This document shows, piece after piece, positions 31,503 to 41,500 of a stretch of DNA of 64,000 bases. The notes beneath the pieces are model-generated. The model did no database searches. It saw nothing but the letters and a program-made list of their open reading frames with translations, and was not told where the DNA came from. Position numbers and translations under genes: made by a program. Location: positions 211,692-275,691 of the forward strand of contig JADLZK010005796.1 of NCBI GenBank assembly GCA_015847255.1. The letters are read 5' to 3'. Source of the DNA: Hyparrhenia diplandra. Lineage: Eukaryota > Streptophyta > Magnoliopsida > Poales > Poaceae. Each line of letters starts with the position of its first letter. Positions within the stretch are counted from its first letter, which is position 1.

Positions 31503-33310
31503 CTAGACGACAGCTACTAGTTTGGGAACCAAGAGGAGCTTCTCCTTGCGGTGCACCACCAAACCGAACTCCTCGGACATGTCAATATCACGCGCCTCCT
31601 TTTCCTCCGGCAGCTCCCAGTCCAAGCGGTGCACCATGTTCGCCAGCATCAACTCGACAGCAGCCATCGCATAGTTTATCCCAGGGCACAGTCTGCGCCC
31701 GGCGCCGAATGGCAGGAATTGGAAATTATTCCTCCCATAGAAGCCCAGGTGCGCCGCGCTGCCACCCTCGAGAAACCTCTCTGGGACGAACTCCTCAGCA
31801 TCCTCCCAGAATCGAGCGTCCCTGCCTATGGCCCAGGGTGTTGACCAGGACACGCACCCCGGCCGGAACATGGAAACCGCCGATGCTGCAGCTGTCCATG
31901 GAGAAGTGCGGCACCAGGAGCGGCCCCGGAGGGTGTAGGCGGAGCGACTCCTTTATGACAGCTCTCAGGTAGGTCATTTTGTTCAGGTCCATCTCGCTGA
32001 CGAACTCTTGTCCCTTGGCGTCCACGGTGCTCCTCACCTCCGCTTGTAGCTTGGTCATGATGTGTGGCCTCTGGATGATCTCAACGAAGGTGTATTCTAA
32101 TACCGCAGCTGCCGTATCTATTCCAGCGAAAAAACACGTCCTGCATGCATGGCCGAGAGGAGTTTGTGATTAATCCGGATTCAGTAGATTTTGTTATAGG
32201 ACTTGGAGGAGTGACCACGGTTCAAATTTACGTGCTGTGCTGTGTGTATCTGTATCTTTGAAATTTGAAAATGTTGCTCATTCGTATAATAGCTAGTAAT
32301 AATAATCAGCAGGTACATCTGTGTAACATCAGATAAGTATGAACTTACAAGTAGGATAGCTTTCATTTGTTCTCTTGTGAGGTCATACTCTTCTCCGACA
32401 GATAGCATGATCTGTGCGAAGTTCTCATCATCCTCGTCGTTGGGATCATTTGCCGCCACTGACTCTGCCATCGGTGGTTTGTACTTGCTCTCATGTTCAT
32501 CGATCAGCCTGTCCAGCAGCTCGTCCCACCTCTTCCTCAACCTCTCGGCCTTGATGCGGACCAACTTGCTGAGCACACCGAAGCAGGCCAGGAACGGAAG
32601 AACTCGTCGACGTTGAAGCCTCCTAGGAGTGGTGACGTGTCGGCGATGAGATGCTCGAACCGCTTGCTCCGACCCTCGCCGCACGATGACTCCCCCCATG
32701 ACGACACGGCACATGAGGTCATTCAGGAATGAGCCCATCAGCTTGCCCACGTCGACCGTCGTGCCTGCGGTGGCCGCCTCCAAGACCTGAGCCATGACCA
32801 TTCTCACCTCTTCCTCGCTGGGGCGTGGCGGAGTACCTTCACCCTTCTCACGGTGAGCAGGTGCGTGGTGAGAGGAGCATCCTCGCCTTGCGCCAGGTGT
32901 CCCCGCACGGCGCAAAGCCGATGTTGGATGAGCCGCACAAGATTACTTCGGCGACCATGGAGTTGGGCCGGGATGCGAACACGTGGTCGTGCGTGCGCAG
33001 CACCGCCTCGGCAGCTCGGGCGACGACACGACGAGCACCAGCATGGCGCCGAGGCGGAGCAGCATGAGGTCGATGCCATGCTTGGTCGAGAGACTCCTGA
33101 GGGAGACGTGGGGGGGAGCGAGCCGATCAGGTGGAGGTGCCCGAGGAGGGGCAGCCACCCCGGAGGCGAAGGCGGTAGGCGGTGGTCGTCACGCTGCTGC
33201 CTCTTCCCAAATTGCAATGTGTTGTATGAGTAGCGTATCACGAGCAAGAGGAAGAGAGGGCAGAGGAGAAGGAGGAACCATGCTCCTGGAGCCGTCAGCT
33301 CGCGCATCAA
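31503..33310 (-). pseudogene. cytochrome P450, CYP71-clan, two exons, multiple frame breaks
   Basis: This haem-thiolate monooxygenase would be anchored in the ER membrane and oxidise small specialised metabolites. Exon 1 (33310-32349) starts with a hydrophobic anchor (WFLLLLCPLFLLLVI), then the proline hinge LPPSPPGWLPLLGHLH. Exon 1 ends MKAILL at a GTAAGT donor. The intron is 32348-32141, at the usual CYP71 position. Exon 2 (32140-31503) carries, in order, the I-helix AGIDT region (out of frame), ESLRLHPP of the K helix, FVPERF, and the haem loop FLPFGAGRRLCPG. The total of about 510 codons is normal. At least five frame changes fall in exon 1 and two in exon 2, several in C or T runs (about 33110, 32130, 31845), while all key motifs remain. 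It could be a young pseudogene or a functional gene with assembly indels. No orthologue is assigned. Confidence 0.8.
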
Positions 33311-33430
33311 CTGCTGAGCTACTTTTTCATGGCAATGGATATGGATGGATGGTACATAGATTCAGCTTGTGGAGTATCAAGTATGTAAGCAATAGTAGAG
33401 CGGCTTACCTCTCCTAGGACGTGCAACTGC

Positions 33431-33441
33431 TTTTTATATAG
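33431..33441 (-). promoter_or_regulatory. TATA box of the P450 gene
   Basis: Read on the minus strand: CTATATAAAAAG, about 125 bases upstream of the start codon at 33310. The spacing is normal for a plant promoter. Confidence 0.6.
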
Positions 33442-34502
33442 AGTCCCGTCAAAAGCCTGTTACATAGGCTAACAGAAGTGAGAATTACATTATTAGAAAC
33501 TGGGTACCTTCCTGTTAGATAGTCTGCAAGCCTCTTCAGATTCTAGTGACTATATACTTACAAAGAGACTCCTGCTCGGTTACGTGTACTTTAATATGCT
33601 CCTCAATTACAACTTAGAGCAGTTGTGATTCTTTCTAAATTCTAGAAGCTTCCGTACTGTCATATGGGTTTTGGAAATAAATTGGGTGTCGGTCGTCCAA
33701 CACTGTGGGAACCTTGCCTCAAAGGATGACACGTGTCCCCTGACAGTTGATCCGCTTGGCTCGCCTCACAGAAATCGGAACCTAGGCTCGTCCTTGCACG
33801 CCCAACTCATCAAGCCCGTGTTGGACCGATTTGAAGCGGTCAACACAGACCGAGTCCAAAGGGGCTTGCCACCCGATGGACCAGATCGGGGGTCACTCCT
33901 AACAGACTAACAACCAGGTCTCAGGCCACCCCGAGCATATAATAGAGAGAGTGATCTCATTATTTTCTCTTAAGCCAATCTAAGATATATAATACCTAAG
34001 ACCTTTTGATCGAGGTGGCTCATGGAGTGGATCGGTAGCCGACCATCACCCATTATTGCAGTGGCGGCGTCCTCTTCCTCTACATCGACACTACAGCACC
34101 TGCGTCACTCGGGCATGAGGGCACTCACAACGTATACTCTACCATAGAGTTTAAGCCTATTTATTATCTTCCTGTTTATTGTACTATGCTGATGTGTCAG
34201 CATATTTATCAAAGAAAGGGAGAAAAGCCAAGACTCCAAGTCTTGTTTAGACTTCAAGTCTACAATACTGATTCTCCCACCAGAACCACACCCAGGTTTT
34301 GATGTCCAAACCCAAATACCATCCACCTGGTGGTTTTGAGGTCGAACCCACCACACGCCGCGAGTAGCATAGTCCATACGTGTGCCCAGCACCTCAACAC
34401 ATGACACGACCATCCTCAACTGCCCTGCTGTCAAGCCTTCCAAAGCATCCGCCGACTTGCCCCTTCAGTTGTCATGACTTGATTAACACGGTCACTCCTA
34501 TG
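33442..34502. other. P450 upstream region with an LTR-like remnant
   Basis: At about 33670-34130 the sequence ACTGTGGGAACCTTGCCTCA, a TATA-like GAGCATATAATAGAGAG and GCCGACCATCACCC have the feel of an LTR remnant, but no partner LTR is found. The minus-strand ORF 34105-34443 has no recognisable domain. Confidence 0.35.
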
Positions 34503-35722
34503 CACTACTACAAAAAATCTTTTAAAAGGCGTTTCTATTATTTTTCGAGGCAGGCAGGGAGGTAAACCGCCTCGGTTAATTGCTCAGAATAACCGGGCGA
34601 GCATTATCTATTTAACCGAAGTGGTCAAAGAAAACTGCCTCATAAAATTGATTTGCCGAGGTGGTTACCCTATAAAATCCGCCCACAGTAAATGATGGCC
34701 CAACAGGCAGCCTATCTAGCCCCGATATCACGCTTTTGTGTATATACCGACATCTAGGGTTTCCTACCCACTCCCAAAGCCACGCCCCTTACTCTCCACT
34801 CTCCCAAACATCTTAGCCTGACTCACACTCCCCTCCGCTTCCCTCCGCAATTCGCACTCCCCTCCCTTCCCGTCCCGGCTCCTCTCCCCTCTCCTCTCGG
34901 CCATGGCACAGGGTGGAGTGCCCCTCCCATCCTGGCTACGGACTCGGGGCGGCAAGCCCCTCCCCATGGCGCGGCGGTGACCCTCCCCCATGGCCAAGGC
35001 TTGGCGCTGCGGTGCCCCTACCCCACGGCCACGGCTCGATGTGGTGGCTCTCGGCCCCCATGGCATGGCGGTCGGGCGGCGCCTCCCTCCCCTCTCGCAA
35101 GAATCTGCCATGGGGCGGCGCTCCTCCCTACCCCCCGATGTGGACTAGCTGCTTGCGCCGATAGCGGGAGGCTACACGCCCATTTGGGGGGTGGCCCGGC
35201 CACCCGCTACGGCGTGGATCCAGCTAGTAGTGGTGCGATCCGGGCGGTGGCGGTGAGATCCGGCTGTGGTGGCGAGATCCCTTCTACGCCCTCCCTCCCT
35301 TCCTCTCTTCTCCGCTAGATCCGGCGTGTGGCGACGAGATCCGTGCGGTCGTGGGCGAGATCTAGTGGCCGAAGGCTAGATCCCCGGCAACCGGAGGCCG
35401 GATCCAAGTTTTGGGTGACCGGATTGTGCGGTGACCGTAGAGCACGGAGGCAGATCCGACAGGTGAGGCCGGCGTCCGAAGACCGGATCGGTGAGCGGCG
35501 CGGCGTAGCTCATGGATGGGCTCGGGGGCCCGAGGATGGGCTCGCTAGGCTTGTGCACCGCTTTCTTATTCTTTTTGTTTTATTTTTTTCGATTAACCAT
35601 GGCAGTTGTCCAATCGCGCCATGGTAAAGGACACGATTAACCGTGACCTTAGGTCTGAGGCGTTCGAAACCTGCCACGGTTATTCGAGAATGACCGCCGT
35701 GGTTAGTGTTTTTGTAGTTGTG
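34503..35722 (+). mobile_element. complete non-autonomous CACTA element with ATG target duplication
   Basis: The left end CACTACTACAAAAAATC and the inverse of the right end (GTTTTTGTAGTTGTG) agree at about 14 of 15 positions. The element is flanked by ATG on both sides (34500-34502 and 35723-35725), the 3-bp duplication expected for CACTA. Subterminal repeats of CCGCCTCGGTTA type occur at both ends (34565-34670 and 35590-35700). The 900-bp centre is GC-rich, with TATA-like and AGGGTTTCC sequences near 34740 and a purine-rich GAGATCCG repeat region after 35250. It encodes no transposase, so I infer that it moves with enzymes from a related element. Confidence 0.8.
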
Positions 35723-36659
35723 ATGTACACATTCACTTGTCCATGTCACTAGGTGTCAGCCACCGGCTTCGCCGGTCCCTCGCAGTGCAAGACTCTGGCC
35801 TGCGTCCTTCACCGCCCCCATCCCCGGCACGAACCCACTTGACCTTTACCTTCACCATCGACCACCCCCTCCGAGGCTCTACACCTGCGCACCACATGCC
35901 ATAGAGACATGTCACACAACCCAACTCATGCCACGGTTAGTTCAAACAACTCAACCCGAAGCACAACACGCCGACAATTACACATCACAACACCAAACCA
36001 TTACTCCCATAACAGCCCATTAATTTGATGGCTCCATCCAATGGCCTAAGTGTCAAAGCAAAGCCCACTTCAGGTTCAGGCTTCACATGTTGTGGCACGG
36101 CCTGGCTATTGCACGTCATGGTCACGCCTTGCTTTGTGTGGCATGTCCTTTGTCTCTCTCAACTTAACAAATGCTCGTATAATTTCAGTGGACATCGCCT
36201 AGTCAAAAACCTTATAAGGAAGTAAGATTTTATTGTACCTAACATCTAATACAAACCTAAAAAGAATAATTTCTGTTAAATATTAAAATGGACCTAATAA
36301 CCGAATTATTTTCGAAAACAATAAGCTCGCCAGCATAGTGTACATTGTAAGTACTGCTTTGTTCGGCACAACAGTCACATGTATGTGGCATTCAGGATGT
36401 AAGTTCCTCCATATAAGATGGTATAATGTTAATTTTATTATTTCTTCATAATAACAAAGCATCGTTTAATAATAAATATATAGTACTGTATGAAAAATAA
36501 TATTGGCAAGGCACAAGGATGACCCGGTGCTGGAAATAAGAAGTCCACAACATAAGACGACGGGGAGAATTAGTAGGCGACGATATGTTGCGACGGAAGT
36601 GATGGGTCTGTCAGGTTCAGGCTTGGGATGTGGTTCACGGTTGCCTGCGCGCTTCATTC
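35723..36659. other. intergenic, no gene seen
   Basis: No recognised coding sequence. Codon-like stretches in 35733-35924 (minus) are compositional. Confidence 0.35.
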
Positions 36660-37930
36660 TCTAAATTCCTAGAACTGCATAACGTCGTACCACATACTCA
36701 GAGAAGTGCAGGTCATTCGTTTCATAGAAGAGATTGTCACTGATGTAGCTCAATTTATTTATTACTGCACTCTCCTTTGCTTCACAAGATCACTATCATC
36801 AGCATTGGTACAGAACGTCCCCTAGTCACATGAATTGTTTCTTGGATTCCCTCTGAAGTGAAAAACAGGGTCACCATATTGCCATGTATAGCCACCCATT
36901 TGATGAAGGGCTTGGTTTATAATGGCTTGAAAGCTACAACTTGCATATGTTAAGTCATACGCCTCAATATGTAGTGTTGAGAAAAAATGTGGTGATTATC
37001 AGAACCTTGCATATACATAGACATAACAATGAATCTGGATCTGGATATAAGTTATGAGACTGACCACATCATTTATATTGTTACAAGAAAGCATGCAAAT
37101 GTACCTAGTTAAAACATAAACCTTTACAAACCGGACGCCACTCTCATCTGTCTCCACTACCAGTAGCGTATGTCTCGAATTGTGTAACCGCGCTCAGTGT
37201 CTATGTAATGCAAGGCCCTCACTAACGCACTCTCACTTGCCTCATGAAGAGTAACACATGGTAGGCCATAGATAAAACCCACCGTTGGACCAACGGCTAG
37301 GTTTGGAGTAAATTTTAGGCAATACTGAATTTCATGTGTGGTAGGCTGGCCCATGTTGTCCACATAGTCCTAGTTGTACCCCAGTTGTTCAAGAGATTGC
37401 GAAAGAATAGCCTGTAAGCCAGCTGCAGCATAGGTACAATCATGGAGCAAATTCTGCAAGCGTATAAACAAGAGAGTATTAGATAGAGATCGTATAATCA
37501 TAACAATAAATAAACATGACTATGATGTCATGCACCACTTACCACATCCATTTGGTTAAATCTCGCAATCCTTTTCGCTTACTTGCGGAGTATCCAGGTG
37601 ATGCTCACGCAAAGCTTGTATCTTCATGTGCGAAAAATCAGGCAAAAAGTAGCCAATGCGCACAATAGTCTATAAACACAATGCAGCACGTATTGAACTG
37701 GGCGTCTCCCCGAGTCAGATGTGGATGTCCCCAATGCACGATTTCTTGCTCTACTTCTGGACTGTACCTAATAGGAATGTTAAAGGCGATATTACACATC
37801 CACAACCTATCACTTTGTTCATTGACGACTTGACTGATCGTATCCTCGAAGATGGACGTCACTCCAACCACCCATATTGTTGATTCCAGCCACTCGACCG
37901 GGGATATACTCTGTGACATATGCAACAATC
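36660..37930 (-). pseudogene. hypothetical multi-exon gene with two related exons, decayed
   Basis: Two stretches resemble each other. In the region 36990-36660 the minus strand reads AYDLTYASCSFQAIINQALH, then KESAVINKLSYISDNLFYE to a stop near 36663. In the region 37540-37157 it reads DCTYAAAGLQAILSQSLEQL, then HEASESALVRALHYIDTERG to near 37160. Shared features are the YA...QAI...Q-L segment and the ESA..+.L.YI segment. A third piece (37928-37638) reads SPVEWLESTIWVVGVTSIFE and may be an upstream exon. I do not recognise the family. Stops and frame changes occur in both related exons. It may be part of the CACTA element that ends at 39271. Confidence 0.4.
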
Positions 37931-37940
37931 ATATTAAGGA

Positions 37941-37942
<2 letters not shown>

Positions 37943-37997
<55 letters not shown>
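37943..37997. repeat. (TA)n microsatellite
   Basis: An uninterrupted TA run of about 55 bases. Confidence 0.9.
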
Positions 37998-37999
<2 letters not shown>

Positions 38000-38221
38000 T
38001 TTATATTATTTAGCTAGCATGTGGAAATTAAAATATTCCATATTATAGACGCATCGAGGAAACGTGGAACGGCTCTATCTAGCGACGGCGCAAATGGCAG
38101 ATCGCCAGGGTGAAAAACCTGGGCCTATGGAGCGGGAAGTCTGCCGCCATTCATCATACCTAAAAAGCTGACAAATGCTTCCAAATAAATATAGAGAACC
38201 CCCATATTATAAATATGCCAT

Positions 38222-38772
38222 GCAAGAATCATATATAAATATATTAGAGAAACATATAAAAATGTGTCAAGATACAGACATTCATGTAGAAATGATGTAT
38301 AATAGATAAAAATAAAATCCATCATTCTTATTCCTAATCTAAAGAACCACACATTTCTATGTTTATTACTAAACATGGAATGATCTACATATTTTAGCAT
38401 TGCAAGAATCATATATAAATATATTAGAGAAACATATATAAAATGTGTCAAGATACACACATTCATGTAGAAATGATCTATAATAAATAAAAAAATAAAG
38501 TCCACCATTCTCATTCCTATATAATCTAAACAACCACACATTTCTATGTTTATTTCTAAAACATAGAATGATCTACATATTTTACTATTGCAAGAATCAT
38601 ATATAAATATATTAGAGAATCATATATAAAATGTGTCAAGATACACACATTCATGTAGAAATGATGTATAATAAATAAAAATAAAGTCCACCATTACTCT
38701 TATTTTTAATCTAAACAACCACACATTTCTATGTTTATTACTAAAACATGGAATGATCTACATATTTAGCAT
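38222..38772. repeat. three tandem units of about 180 bp
   Basis: CAAGAATCATATATAAATAT starts units at about 38223, 38401 and 38589. Each ends with ACATGGAATGATCTACATAT or a close variant. The units are about 90 percent alike by eye and AT-rich, and lie within the end region of the CACTA element that stops at 39271. Confidence 0.8.
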
Positions 38773-38934
38773 TGAAAGATTGGAAGATGAAGTTGCTAAC
38801 CTTTTGAAGATTGAAGATGAAGCCGACGGCCTTCAAGCAAGAACTACTGTCCCCCAAGCAAGAACACGGATGAACACACACGCACAAGCAAAGCCTAATA
38901 ATTGACCTGTGTCTCGAACTTGGGGGACAGTAGA

Positions 38935-39271
38935 AATGGCTATATATAGTGGGGACATTTTGTCCCGGATGGTAGAGCTCACCGGGGACTAAAGGATTAA
39001 CCTCTAGTCCTGGTTGGAACCCCAAACCGGGATAAAGACGTTAGTCCCGGTTGGAAGAACCAACCGGGATTGAAAGTCTAACTTTAGTCTCGGTTTGAGC
39101 TACCAACGGGACTAAAGGTCTCCTTTCATTTAAAAGCCTGTTGCACTATCCGTTGGGCGGGGACTTAAGTCCCGGTTGGTAGCTCAAACCGGGACTAAGT
39201 CCTTCTCTAGTCCCGGGTCCAAAAATGGCCGGGACTAAACCCTAAAAGCGAAAGTCTGTTCTCTACTAGTG
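38935..39271. mobile_element. right end of a CACTA element with GGGACTAAAGG repeats
   Basis: CCGGGACTAAAG and CTTTAGTCCCGG variants, alternating in orientation with GGTTGGTAGCT spacers, form the subterminal array. The end TCTCTACTAGTG at 39260-39271 is the inverted CACTA terminus. The matching left end is not found in the window. The minus-strand TATA-like CTATATATAG near 38942 suggests that transcription enters the element from this end. Confidence 0.7.
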
Positions 39272-40087
39272 GAACAGATATGACATAAGTGAGACTATTT
39301 TATAATAAACACATATATTACCTTAGTGAAACTATTTTGTATGTTGGTTATAAAAAATGAATCCTTTTATACTTAAAGGATATAATGCAAATAAACAAAC
39401 AGCCAGATTCAATTGTTCGATATTTTACATCCACCAATTTGCATCAATGTCTAATCAAACAATATGCATATCGATTAATCAGTTCTAATGAACCATATAC
39501 AAACACATGAAATTCTTCTAAAAATAATTCAAGCAGCTGTAAAAGAGGGGATTTGACAAGCAAAAACGATATGGCCGACCAAACCAAATGGACGCTTACA
39601 AACTCCTAGTGAGGATGTTGTGGCTCGGCGGCGAGGATGGGTGACTCCAGAACTTAATATATAGGGGTATGTTAAGTCCCCGAGCTATGGACGCGACAAG
39701 ATACAGCTAAACCCCCGACCGACTATCCAAATCGTCCAGGGGCTCGGGCACTAGATCCATCGGTATGTTTTGCGGCGTACCCTCCGGCGCGAAAAGGGGA
39801 TGGCTCGGTAGCTTTGTAAAAGGGGACCTCCCCAAGAAGGCCCCCAACACCGGGGGGCACAAGCCCGAGAAGGCAAGTGCCGCTATCCCTCGGGGCTCGG
39901 GGGCTCAGCCGGGATGTAGGGGTTCACGACCTAGGGGGATCCCCCCGCCGACCCTCGGTGCTGGTGGGTGTCATAGTCATAGTTCGCAGCCAACAACCGC
40001 CTCGAGCCTAGACCGTAACCCGGCTCGAGAATCCGCCATAGGCACAGGGGCCGACGGGTGCTCAAGCAAAGACCGCAATGCGAGGCG
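39272..40087. other. AT-rich flank, then a gypsy-like remnant split by the copia element
   Basis: From about 39590 the GC-rich sequence with GGGGCTCGGGGGCTCAGCC and CCCCGAGCT-type phrases resembles the LTR or gag region of grass gypsy families. It continues after the copia element (45307-45450). No intact domain is readable. Confidence 0.4.
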
Positions 40088-40092
40088 TTGTT

Positions 40093-40490
40093 TGTTAGCT
40101 AAACTAGAAGCATGCATATGTAATCTTTATTTCCTAAGTCATAGAACAAAGTTAGTTAGGACTTGGACACAATCCAGGTCGTGGTCGGTCATTGTAAGCA
40201 TCACACGACGCGTATTGACGCTACCTTGGTGCGGTCGCGGTGAAACGGCATGCACACGGTGCGTGGGCGCGGGCGCGGGGGATCGCGGGAGTCTGTTCCC
40301 AAGATCATGTATGCATCTATATAAGCATGAATAAAGGATTAAAAGGCTGCGAGATTGGCAAAAAAAACAAACATTCATCTTACTCATGTGTCCATCTACT
40401 ATAAACCCTAGTGTCTCGGCGGAACGGGCGATCACGGAACGCCGGGCGACGCGCGTGATCCCGACGGTGTGGCGCGGTGCTGCTCCAACA
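40093..40490 (+). repeat. copia 5' LTR
   Basis: Starts TGTTAGCTAAAC, ends GCTCCAACA, 398 bases. A TATA box (CTATATAAGC) lies at about 40317-40326. Confidence 0.9.
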
Positions 40491-40492
40491 CG

Positions 40493-40505
40493 TGGTATCG
40501 GAGCC
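40493..40505 (+). other. copia primer-binding site
   Basis: TGGTATCGGAGCC, two bases after the LTR, matches the complement of the initiator methionine tRNA 3' end with one difference (plants usually have TGGTATCAGAGCC). It would prime minus-strand DNA synthesis. Confidence 0.85.
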
Positions 40506-40616
40506 GCGGTTGATCGAACGCAAGGGTGTTCGCCGCAGGGGGAGAAGTAGAGGAGCACGCCGGGTGTTTTGTTCACCGGAGTTGAAGGAGGAGTTTGACG
40601 GAACGCTATCGCCGCC

Positions 40617-41500
40617 ATGACGGATCCGCAGAACCTCGGGAGAGAAGGAATCCCGGGACCGGGCTTTCAATCAGGCAAAGAAAAGCAACTTGGTCCGGCC
40701 GATGTTAACCCGCACGAACTATCAAGAGTGGTCGTCGCACATCCAATGCAACTGAAGGGATGTATTTGTGGGATGCAATCTCGAGACCGATCCAACCAAG
40801 GTAGACAAAGCGCCGTGATCGGGTGGCTCTCGGTGCCATGCTACGCGGTGTACGCGGGGAGATGCACTCGCCGCTTCTTAACAAGAAAACAGTTAAGGAA
40901 GCATGGGAGGCTATCAAGAAGATGCGACTTGGAGCCGATCGTGTCAAGGAGGTAAAAGCCCGTAAGCTCCTAGCTGAATTCGAGTCTATCACGTTCAAGC
41001 CGGGAGAGGCCATTGATGATTTTGCTATAAGAATAACGGCCTGGTCACCGATCTAAAAGGGCTAGGGGAGGAGAGTGTCACCGACGAGCGTGTGGTAAAA
41101 TTCCTCCGCGTGGTTCCACCACGTTATAGTCAAATAGCGGTGACAATTGAGATGTTTTCAGACATGAAGAAACTCACCATCGAGGAGTTGATCAGTCACC
41201 TTCGTGCTGCAGAAGATAGATTTGAGCCGACGGTGGATCAAGTTGTCGAGAAGGCGGGAAGCCTGTTGTCGACGTAAGAAGAGTGGTCAGCCAAGTTCAA
41301 GGGCCGCGGGCAGCTGGAGTCATCATCGACATCCGGCAGCTAAGGGTGGCGGCACTATGCCAAGAAGGAGCAGTCTGGGGCACGTGGCGGAGGCAATGTG
41401 CGTGACTCTGGTGGGAGGCAACTCACGTCGATGGGAACTCCACGACGGAAAGGCAGGTGCAACAAGTGCAACATATATGGGCATTATGCAAAAGAATGCA
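40617..41500 (+). pseudogene. copia gag, frame-broken
   Basis: The ATG at 40617 (MTDPQNLGREG) is the first after the primer-binding site. Coding continues in a second frame from about 40820 (KKTVKEAWEAIKKMRLGADR, FKPGEAIDDFAIRI). A third frame runs from 41092 (VKFLRVVPPRYSQIA, LTIEELISHLRAAEDRFEP), and then the pol frame. The nucleocapsid zinc knuckle CX2CX4HX4C is intact at 41458-41499. Gag packages the element RNA. At least three frame changes separate the start from the zinc knuckle. Confidence 0.8.

Noticed and set aside
38222..38772. Possible CRISPR array
   Set aside because: Units are about 180 bp and contiguous, with no short repeat-spacer alternation; the DNA is eukaryotic.
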